Shown one piece after another: positions 55,291-64,000 of a DNA stretch of 64,000 nt. The DNA comes from Manihot esculenta (lineage: Eukaryota > Streptophyta > Magnoliopsida > Malpighiales > Euphorbiaceae), in contig NC_035170.2 in the NCBI RefSeq assembly GCF_001659605.2, positions 29,058,020-29,122,019 on the forward strand, read 5' to 3'. Every line of letters starts with the position of its first letter. The stretch's first letter is position 1. Below the pieces are notes generated by a model that was not told where the DNA came from, did no database searches, and was given only the letters and a program-made list of their open reading frames with translations. The position numbers were made by a program, and so were the translations under genes.

Positions 55291-56435
55291 TCTAAAACAC
55301 AGCAGCTAAAGAGGCAATGAAAGAAACAAACAGAAAATAAAATACCAACCCATAAGCAATTCATTATCACAAAACTCAATCCATAAACCACAGTAACACA
55401 AACTAGTCATATAACTGTTATTGCACCACATCCATATTCAGAACTAAAAATATTAACAGTTTTTATATATGAACCCAGCTAACAGTAAAATAATCCAGCT
55501 AACAACATATTTATACCCAGCTAACAGTAAAATAATTCATCTAACAGCATATACAGAGCAACAGAAAATTAGCCGGCAGAGTTACATATACTCATGGCAA
55601 CAAATAACCCAGCTAACAAAGAGCAACAAGTAAAAAAAAATATAACAGGCAGTTTTCATAAAGATATCAACAACCCAGCTATCAATGTAGATATAAAGAC
55701 AGCAATAGAAAAAAAAAAATTACAGGCAGTTTTACATATACCCATATCAACACATAAAAAATCAGAAACACAAACCTAGTCATATTAGGAGCTAAAAAAC
55801 AAGATAAAATCAACAGAAAATAAACCAAAAACAAACAAAAAAACAGAGAGAGAAAATCACATACCCAAATGAGAAAAGCGCAAAATGGGTTCCTTGAGAA
55901 GAAAAGAAGGTGTTTTGAGGCGTTTGAGTGAAGGAAAAGAAGGAAAATGGAAGTTTTTGGAGAAAAATGGCTCAGAAACGAGCGATTTGGGAGAGGGAGA
56001 CGAAGAGGGCTTCGGGGGAGAGAGAGAGAGAGCGTCGGGGAGAGAGAAAGGGCGCGCGAGGAAGATGATGAGCTGTCGCGGGGGTTTTTAAGGGACGCGC
56101 AGTTTCGGCGGCCGAACTAAGCTTCGGCGGCCGAAACTGGGCAGGTTTAGGGGGCCGAACTTAATCTTCGGCTGCCGAAACTTGAGAATGTTCGGCGGCC
56201 GAATAAAATGTTAGGCGGCCGAAAGAGAGAAAAAAGAAAAAGACAAAATAAATTCCCGCTTTTCATATTGCCCTTGAAATTGAAGGTTAGGGGGCCGAAT
56301 GTGCCTCCGAACCTGGAATTTTTGGGCTTCCCTCTCCTTTTTTTTTTTTTTTTAAAAAAAAAAAGGAATTAAAACAATAACAAACAATGAAAAACTTTCA
56401 AAAGATAAGTAAAAATAATAAAAATAAAAATACAC
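55291..56435. other. Non-coding spacer between pol and the extra frame
   Basis: Contains repeated ACCCAGCTAACAG-like pieces (55470-55690), a GA-rich stretch and, at 56100-56300, more TTCGGCGGCCGAA-type motifs (five or six with variants such as GGGGGCCGAA). No gene. Confidence 0.7.
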
Positions 56436-58630
56436 TCAACAAGCAACACCATCTAGCATTCCCAATTCCCTTTTAATGAAGTTAAATCTTTCTTCATTTA
56501 AAGGTTTAGTGAAAATATCAGCCAATTGATTGTTTGTATCCACAAATTCAAGAACAACATCACCATTTAACACATGATCACGAATGAAATGATGTCTAAT
56601 GTCAATATGCTTGGTTCTAGAATGTTGAATGGGGTTCTTGGTAAGATTGATTGCACTTGTATTATCACATTTAATAGGAATGTGATCAAGAGACACTTCA
56701 AAGTCTCTTAATTGTTGCTTAATCCAAAGGATTTGACTACAACAAAGACCCGCCGCCACATATTCGGCTTCGGCGGTTGAAAGTGCAACCGAGTTTTGTT
56801 TCTTACTACACCAAGAGACAAGAGATTGTCCTAGAAGTTGACAAGTACCCGAGGTACTTTTCCTATCAAGAATGCTTCCGGCAAAGTCGGCATCCGAGTA
56901 GGAACATAAGTTGAAGGATGTACTTCTAGGATACCATAACCCCAAATGCAATGAACCACTTAAATATCTAAGAATGCGTTTAACGGCATGCAAATGAGAC
57001 TCTTTAGGACATGATTGAAAACGTGCACATAAACATACGGAAAACATAATATCCGGTCTAGATGCGGTGAGATATAAAAGGCTTCCGATCATACCTCTAT
57101 AGAGCTTTTCATCAATTGGCTTACCCTTTTCATCCTTGTCAAGCTTAGTGTTTGTGCTCATTGGAGTTCTACTAGGCTTGCTATTCTCCATTCCAAACCT
57201 TTTGATTAGCTCCTTGGTGTATTTGGCTTGGTTGATGAAGATGCCATCCTTAGCTTGTTTGATTTGAAGCCCAAGGAAGAATTTGAGTTCTCCCATCATG
57301 CTCATCTCAAACTCACTTTTCATAACTTTTGAAAACTCTTCACACAAACACACATTAGTAGCACCAAATATGATATCATCAACATATATTTGCACTACAA
57401 GGATATCATTTTCATGATTTTTAACAAAAAGTGTTGTATCCACTTTGCCTTTTGAAAAACCATTTTGCAAAATAAAATTGCTTAGTCTTTCATACCAAGC
57501 TCTTGGAGCTTGTTTTAAACCATATAAAGCTTTAGACAATTTAAAAACATGATTTGGAAAGTCATGATTTTCAAACCCCGGAGGTTGCTCAACATAAACT
57601 TCCTCCTCAATAAAACCATTCAAAAAAGTACTTTTCACATCCATTTGAAAGAGATTAAAATTCATATATGATGCATATGCAAGCAAGATTCTAATGGCTT
57701 CTAATCTAGCAACGGGGGCAAAAGTTTCATCATAGTCTATGCCCTCCTCTTGGTTATAGCCTTTAGCTACCAACCTAGCTTTGTTTCTAATGATATTGCC
57801 ATCTTCATCAAGCTTATTTCTAAACACCCATTTGGTGCCTATGGTGGGGTGATGTTTTGGTCTAGAAACTAAGGTCCAAACCTTGTTTCTTTCAAATTGG
57901 TTGAGTTCTTCTTGCATAGCAAGAACCCAACTCTCATCACTAATAGCTTCATCTATGGACTTAGGTTCTATATGAGATATGAATGCAATGTTATTACATA
58001 CATGTCTAATAGAAGATCTAGTAGTTACCCCTTGTGATGCATCACCAATTATTAGATCTTTGGGATGATCCTTCTTGTAGGCCCAATCCTTTGGCAAGTC
58101 ATGTTGGACTCCTTGACTTTGTGTGATTTGCATTTGTTGCTCTTGAAGTCCAACTTCATCTTCTTTTGTCTCTATTGAATCCTCCATGGGTTGACTTTGG
58201 TCTCCATGAGGTTGAGGATCTTCAATGGTTAACTCATCAAGGTTACCTACAAGATCATCATCACAAGATATCTCCTTTCTAGGAGCAAAGGGATTAGATT
58301 CATCAAAAACAACATGCATTGACTCTTCAACTATCAAGGTTCTTTTATTGAATACTCTATATGATTTACTAGATATAGAGTATCCTAAGAAGATACCTTC
58401 ATCGGTTTTGGAGTCAAACTTGCCTAAATTATCCTTGTTGTTTAATATGAAGCATTTACAACAAAAAACTCTAAAATAACTAACTCTAGGTTTCCTTCCA
58501 TTCCAAAGCTCATAAGGAGTCTTATTTAAGAGAGGTCTAATTAAAACTCTATTTGAGACATAACAAGCCGTATTAATGGCTTCCGCCCAAAAATAAGTAG
58601 GTAAATTATACTCTCTTAACATAGTCCTCC
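56436..58630 (-). pseudogene. Copia pol: integrase C-terminus, RT, RNase H (5'-truncated by insertion)
   Basis: 728 residues stay open from 58622. It opens with the end of the integrase region ([31 protein letters not shown]), then RT ([57 protein letters not shown], catalytic YVDDIIFG) and RNase H ([45 protein letters not shown]). It ends [12 protein letters not shown]...GMLDGVAC. The frame is intact to its stop, but the upstream part is cut at 58631 by the Tekay LTR, within integrase. Confidence 0.9.
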
Positions 58631-61362
58631 TGTAACACCCCTTACCCTATCAAAGTATAGATAGAGCAAGGACTGTCACAACTGTAGCTCTATAAACATA
58701 TCACGACTAAACAATTTCTTCTTATCTGTCAATACCAAGTTTTTTTTGTAATACATGTAACCTTTATCAAGTGATTAAAATAAATGTGAGATTTCTAAAC
58801 CAAAATTTTCGGCAGAGTTTTCTCTGTTTCATTAGCACTTTAACCTGTAATACATATAAAAATCACACTTATAATTCACTAACAACTGTCATTTGATATC
58901 TTACTATTCGTTGATTACATAACCTTTACAACTCATTCTATTAAATATGTACATGCCAAAATATAGCTGCACTATGACTCAGAGACTCAAAACAACCAGC
59001 TATGATGATGGCCTTGATATCTGATGTAGATCTCTGATAACTTCTGTTGCCTCTATTTTATCTACAACCTGCGTGAGGTAAAAACCAACACGCTGAGCTA
59101 ATGCTCAGTGGGTGATAACAAACAAATAACGAAATAGAGCAAACAAGTTCACGTATACAGATAATCGGAATAAAAACATCTTCTTTTTCCGTTATTGCAC
59201 ATTTTCTATTTATAACAAATTACCACAGCTTAGTGCATATAAGAGATGCAAACATATTAACACTCACTAATAAGTTCACAAAATCAAGTATCAATCTTAA
59301 TTAAGATCTTAGCCCTTATAAACACATAGTAGGATCGACTAGGTAGATAAGGAGTTATAACGGTAGGCACAGAGTGCCGAACGGTAGGCTCAGAGGCCAG
59401 AACTGTGATAGCAGGGCTCTGTGACCGTGCTTATGAGGTACCTGATATGTAACCTCAAATAAAAATCATGTATCGGTAGCAGTACTGCGAACTCTGTATG
59501 TTTATATGGCATGCCATACCCTTAAGCTAACCTCGATTCCTATTACGTTTACCAGGGCCAAGTATCATTAACTCAATGTAATTGCATATCATTTGAAGCT
59601 ATTTGAATTCATTTCCAAAGTACATATATATCATATGTCAAAGTCAACAAGATGAGAAATTCATAGCAAATGGTGCAAAACTTTATTGACTTTGCATTCC
59701 AATATAGGAAATTGCATTCTGCCATATATTGCATAAACTTTTCAAGCAGCTTAAAGTCACAATCTGACTTCAGTTTCTTCATAACAAATGTACCTCTATG
59801 TCTTATCTTTCCAACAAGGTATAATTCATGCAAATCTGATCATTCTAGCTTAAGTTATGAATTTTTCTTTACAAGCTGCTCAATAAGATCTTAACCAGTC
59901 CAATATTGGCATTTGTTTATAATATCACAAAACATATCAAATTCATGCATTTTCATACATATTCAAGCTTAAGTGTCTCCTACAAAGTGTTAGGTATACT
60001 TCTTAAAATTCAATTGGCACTGGTATTAACCAATTCCACTGAGTACATAGTTAGTTATGGTATAATCAATACACACTGTTCCGGATGCACTAACTCTGTG
60101 TCCAGTTTAGGTTCACTTAAAATTTTCATCATCTTCTCTACAGATTTCGAATTTGGTCAATTCATGAAAGTTTTAGCTCTTTGTCTCAGCTTTCATTTGG
60201 TATATCTTATGACTAATTTCAATAAATACACAATAAGTTAGAAGGCTTCCAACACTGACTGTCCTGTTAGAACCTATTCTGCCAGATTTGCACTTTTAGC
60301 TCTCATGTTAAATTTCTTTACTCTAAGCCTTTAAAACATCATTTAAACATTCATATAACATATTTATACAACCAAAGCAACATTTCCAGCAAGTAAAATC
60401 AACCTCTAATCTCACTTGTTCATGGCAAAAATCAAAAGAAAACAGGAAATCATACAAACACCAAACCTTTCTTGAATTTCTCCTTTCTTTTCCTCTTCTA
60501 ATCTCTAGCTATCTCCTTTCCCTTTGATGTTCCTTCACCTAGGTCAATTTATGTCTTAGGAAAGGATTGAATAAACTATAAATTAAAGCTTTATAATTCA
60601 AATCCATGCATAAAGAAATGAGAAGATGTTATTTCCTACACATTTCTAAGCTTACCTTTGATTTTCAAGCTTGGTGTATATGGAACCCTAAACTTTTCTT
60701 CTTCAATCCCTTCAATATATGGCTCTTCCTTTAGATCTAGGTCTTAGGATGAATTTTGGTTGAAGGAAGAAATTGATTTGGTGAGGTTTTGGCTTGGTTT
60801 TGGTGGGAGAAAGAAAAGCAAAATTTCTTCTTCTTTGAACATGGATGACCTACGGCAATGTGGATGAAGGAAGAAGACAACCCACCTTTTAATTTGCTTG
60901 GTCATTTCTTCATCCATTAGCTAGGTGACACATGGAAAGTAAAATTTGACTTTTATGTTTTAACTTTCCATATTTATACTTTAACCCACTAAACTCTTTA
61001 CCATGTTTCAATTTAGTTTTTAAACTTTCCATAATCATAGATTGACCTACTAAAATATGCTTTTAGCATTTAGAAGTCCTTTTCACTTAAGCTAGCATAA
61101 CAGACTTAAACAAGCACCTCAAGCAAGCACGTCGGGAAACCCTAAGCACCTCCCGAACGTGACTCATTCCCGACTCGCTAATCACACTGTCTGCTTTATT
61201 TCTAGATATATCCGTTTCTTTATTTGAGTTTTCTATGATTCAGTTATTAGCAGTTTAGAGTTAAGCTAGCACCTCCCCTAATGCCACTTACTCTAGTAGT
61301 GAAATAGCCTAACTCATACCTAATGATGTCACTGCTCTAGCTATGGGTTTGAGGATGTTACA
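58631..61362 (-). repeat. 3' LTR of the Tekay-type element
   Basis: 2732 bp, starts TGTAACACCCCTTACCC, ends GAGGATGTTACA. Non-coding; short open stretches inside (for example 59906-60241) have no family features. Confidence 0.85.
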
Positions 61363-64000
61363 ACTCTTCCCCTCTTAGGAAATTTCGTCCTCGAAATTTT
61401 ACCTGCTTTGAATAGCTGTGGATATTGTTGCTTCATCACCTCTTCACTCTCCCATGTAGCTTCTTCTGCCTTGTGATTTCTCCACAACACTTTCACTAAG
61501 GGAATCTTCTTATTCCTTAACTCTTTTATTTCCCTTGCTAAAATTTTCACTGGTTCTTCTTCATAAGTCAGGTCAGACTGTACATCAATGGTTTCAACTG
61601 GAATGACATGTGATGGGTCAGATCTGTATCTTCTTAGCATGGATACATGGAAGACATTATGTATTCTGTCTAACTCTGGAGGTAAAGCTAGCCTGTAGGC
61701 TACTGGACCCACACGCTCAATTACATCATATGGACCAATAAACCGAGGGCTTAGCTTACCTTTCTTGCCAAATCTTAGCACTTTCTTCCATGGAGAAACT
61801 TTCAAAAACACTTTATCCCCAATAGCAAATTCTATATCTTTTCTTTTCAAATCTGCATATGATTTTTGCCTATCTGTTGCAGCTTTCAATCTTTCTTTGA
61901 TAATCTTCACTTTCTCCTCAGTCTGTCTTATCAACTCTGGACCTACAAGTTTAGCTTCACTGAGTTCTGTCCAGCACAATGGGGTTCTACATTTTCTGCC
62001 ATACAATGCTTCATAGGGAGCCATTTTAATACTAGCCTGATAACTATTGTTGTAAGCAAATTCTACTAGTGGGAGATATCTTTCCCAGCTTCCTTCAAAT
62101 TCAATTACACAACTTCTGAGCATATCTTCCAAAACTTGAATTACTCTCTCTGACTGGCCATCTGTCTGAGGATGAAAAGCTGTACTAAAATTCAATCTTG
62201 TCCCTAGAGCTTCATGTAGTTTTTCCCAAAATCTGGATGTGAATCTTGGATCTCTGTCTGATATGATAGAGATAGGAACACCATGCAGTCTCACAATTTC
62301 ATTAATGTATAATTCTACATACTTTTCTAATGTATAATCCATTCTGATTGGCAAGAAATGCGCTGATTTAGTTAACTTGTCAACTATTACCCAAATGGCA
62401 TCTTTCTTCCTTGGTGTGAGAGGCAATCCTGTTACAAAATCCATGGTAATTCTATCCCATTTCCATTCTGGTATAGCGATAGGCTGCAACAACCCTGATG
62501 GAACCTGATGTTCTGCTTTTACCCGTTGACATGTCAAACATTTTGTTACAAATTCAACTATATCTCTTTTCATGCCTGGCCACCAATAGTGCATCTTCAG
62601 ATCTTGATACATCTTTGTGCTACCTGGATGCATAACATATGGACTGTTGTGTGCCTCTGTAAGAATACTCTGTTTCAGCTCTCCAATGTTAGGTACACAT
62701 ATTCTGTCACCATAGTACAAGTAGCCATCATCACTTATCACATGCTTCTGCTTCTTTCCCTCTTGTACTTGTCTAGTCCATGAAGCTATCTCTGTATCTT
62801 CTTTTTGTGCTTCTTTAATTTGTTGTAGTAGGCTGGGTCTAACTTTCAATTCTGCTATGATAGCTCCATCATCTGACATAGTCAACCGCGCATTCATCGC
62901 TCTTAATGCAAATAAGGATTTCCTGCTAAGTGCATCTGCTACCAGATTAGCTTTGCCTGGGTGATAATCTATAATGCAATCATAATCTTTCAGTAATTCC
63001 ATCCATCTTCGCTGTCTCAAGTTTAGCTCCTTCTGTGTGGGCAAGTATTTCAGGCTTTTATGATCTGTATAGATATAACATTTCTCACCATATAAGTAAT
63101 GTCTCCAGATCTTTAGTGCAAAAACTATGACAGCCAGCTCTAGATCATGAGTAGGATAGTTCTTCTCATGTGGCTTCAGTTGTCTAGAAGCATAAGCAAT
63201 CACTTTACCTTCTTGCATCAAAACACATCCAAGTCCATTGTGAGAAGCATCACTGTATATCACAAATTCCTTGCCAGAAATAGGTTGTGTAAGTATAGGT
63301 GCTTCGGTGAGCATAGTCTTCAATCTGTCAAAGCTTGCCTGACATCTATCATCCCAAACATACTTAACATTCTTATGTAGTAATTTAGTCAATGGAGCTG
63401 CTATAAGTGAAAACCCTTTTACAAACCGTCTGTAATACCCAGCTAGACCCAAGAAACTCCTGACCTCTGCAACATTCTTTGGTGGCTTCCATTCCAGAAC
63501 AGCTTTAATCTTCTGAGGATCTACCCTAACTCCCTCTGCTGATACAACATGTCCCAAAAATGCTATTTCATTGAGCCAAAAATCACATTTACTGAACTTA
63601 GCATAAAGTTGTTTTTCCCTCAGAGTCTGTAATACTATCCTCAAATGTCTGTCATGGTCTTCTCTAGTTTTAGAGTATACCAGAATATCATCAATGAATA
63701 CTACAACAAACTGGTCTAAATATGGATGGAAGATACGATTCATTAGATCCATGAATGATGCAGGTGCATTTGTTAACCCAAATGGCATAACCAGAAACTC
63801 ATAATGTCCATATCGTGTTCTGAATGCAGTCTTAGGCACATCTGTCCCTTTAACTCTCAACTGATGGTAGCCCGATCTCAAATCTATCTTAGAGAAAATG
63901 CTGGCCCCTTTTAACTGATCAAACAAATCATCTATTCTGGGCAGTGGATATTTATTCTTTATAGTTACCTTATTCAATTGTCTGTAATCAATGCACAATC
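61341..64000 (-). CDS. Tekay-type pol polyprotein: RT, RNase H, integrase, chromodomain (5' part outside window)
   Basis: Open without a stop for at least 885 codons to the right edge. RT ([32 protein letters not shown], catalytic [12 protein letters not shown]) is followed by RNase H ([32 protein letters not shown]). Integrase has its zinc-binding region ([28 protein letters not shown]) and the DDE core ([44 protein letters not shown]). [20 protein letters not shown] segment and a chromodomain ([20 protein letters not shown]) close it. All catalytic acids visible here are present. The stop lies 22 bases inside the 3' LTR. Such proteins reverse-transcribe and integrate the element; the chromodomain directs insertion to heterochromatin. 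Confidence 0.92.
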   Translation of the reverse strand, partial: LCIDYRQLNKVTIKNKYPLPRIDDLFDQLKGASIFSKIDLRSGYHQLRVKGTDVPKTAFRTRYGHYEFLVMPFGLTNAPASFMDLMNRIFHPYLDQFVVVFIDDILVYSKTREDHDRHLRIVLQTLREKQLYAKFSKCDFWLNEIAFLGHVVSAEGVRVDPQKIKAVLEWKPPKNVAEVRSFLGLAGYYRRFVKGFSLIAAPLTKLLHKNVKYVWDDRCQASFDRLKTMLTEAPILTQPISGKEFVIYSDASHNGLGCVLMQEGKVIAYASRQLKPHEKNYPTHDLELAVIVFALKIWRHYLYGEKCYIYTDHKSLKYLPTQKELNLRQRRWMELLKDYDCIIDYHPGKANLVADALSRKSLFALRAMNARLTMSDDGAIIAELKVRPSLLQQIKEAQKEDTEIASWTRQVQEGKKQKHVISDDGYLYYGDRICVPNIGELKQSILTEAHNSPYVMHPGSTKMYQDLKMHYWWPGMKRDIVEFVTKCLTCQRVKAEHQVPSGLLQPIAIPEWKWDRITMDFVTGLPLTPRKKDAIWVIVDKLTKSAHFLPIRMDYTLEKYVELYINEIVRLHGVPISIISDRDPRFTSRFWEKLHEALGTRLNFSTAFHPQTDGQSERVIQVLEDMLRSCVIEFEGSWERYLPLVEFAYNNSYQASIKMAPYEALYGRKCRTPLCWTELSEAKLVGPELIRQTEEKVKIIKERLKAATDRQKSYADLKRKDIEFAIGDKVFLKVSPWKKVLRFGKKGKLSPRFIGPYDVIERVGPVAYRLALPPELDRIHNVFHVSMLRRYRSDPSHVIPVETIDVQSDLTYEEEPVKILAREIKELRNKKIPLVKVLWRNHKAEEATWESEEVMKQQYPQLFKAGKISRTKFPKRGRVVTSSNP

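Larger units (their letters stand above)
51934..58630 (-). mobile_element. Ty1/Copia element, SIRE/Maximus type, 3' part
   Basis: Minus-strand element. The 3' LTR (51934-53506) starts TGTTGTCCCTTGAGGC and ends CTAGGTTCAACA; a polypurine tract AAAAAGGGGGAGAT (minus) abuts it at 53507-53520. Then come an extra reading frame (53971-55290), a non-coding spacer, and pol from the end of integrase through RT and RNase H (56436-58630). A long LTR plus an additional frame between pol and the 3' LTR is characteristic of SIRE/Maximus. At 58631 a Gypsy LTR interrupts the pol frame; gag, the rest of integrase and the 5' LTR must lie beyond the window. Confidence 0.88.
58631..64000 (-). mobile_element. Ty3/Gypsy chromovirus, Tekay type (continues past right edge)
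   Basis: Minus-strand element: 3' LTR 58631-61362, polypurine tract AAGAGGGGAAGAGT (minus, about 61363-61376), then pol up to the window edge. Long LTRs starting TGTAACACCCC and a C-terminal chromodomain fit the Tekay/Del clade. It is inserted in the Copia integrase; the candidate 5-bp target duplication is CCTCC (58626-58630), to be matched beyond the window. Confidence 0.9.

Noticed and set aside
59609..60241. Short frames inside the Tekay LTR
   Set aside because: No family motifs, and they lie in a clearly bounded LTR.
1..64000. tRNA, rRNA, CRISPR arrays, operons
   Set aside because: No cloverleaf-like or rRNA sequence was recognised. CRISPR arrays and bacterial operon structure do not fit this plant nuclear DNA; the short tandem repeats lack CRISPR-style constant repeats with unique spacers.

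Overview
The window reads as nuclear DNA of a eudicot plant: AT-rich spacers, spliced genes with GT-AG introns, plant-only families (UGT71 glucosyltransferase, E-class PPR, TIR-NBS-LRR, group IV B-box) and plant LTR retrotransposon clades. Family resemblance makes a Euphorbiaceae genome such as cassava my best guess, but nothing in the sequence proves the species.

Layout. (1) 1-4.7 kb: the first five exons, minus strand, of UDP-glucose:glycoprotein glucosyltransferase (ER folding quality control); the gene runs off the left edge. (2) 5.3-10.9 kb: a decayed non-autonomous Athila/Tat-like LTR element (5275-9453) holding a hAT-type MITE with a perfect 8-bp target duplication, then a Mutator-type MITE with a perfect 9-bp duplication. 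(3) 11.1-34.8 kb: unit 1 of a large tandem duplication, in order UGT71 (+), two-B-box protein (-), ER small heat shock protein (+), E-class PPR protein (-), complete five-exon TNL resistance gene (+), Mutator-like element, and first exon of a second TNL (+). (4) 34.8-51.9 kb: unit 2, which repeats UGT71, B-box, sHSP and PPR in the same order and strands. The switch lies inside intron 1 of the second TNL, at a 4-bp microhomology. Unit 2 carries a very young, internally deleted chromovirus (40884-45158) and a TRIM-like element that unit 1 lacks. (5) 51.9-64 kb: unit 2 is broken by a SIRE/Maximus-type Copia element, itself broken by a Tekay-type chromovirus that runs off the right edge.

The host genes do not form a known pathway. 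UGGT and both sHSP copies act in the ER lumen; UGT71 enzymes glucosylate small molecules in the cytosol; B-box proteins regulate light-dependent transcription; PPR proteins process organellar RNA; TNLs are immune receptors. The main biology is structural: duplicated genes evolving at different rates (sHSP proteins identical, PPR copies with an excess of replacement changes), a possible TIR-only gene at the breakpoint, and several transposon families whose presence or absence differs between units and so dates their movement after the duplication. All identity statements come from reading by eye; no alignment program was run.
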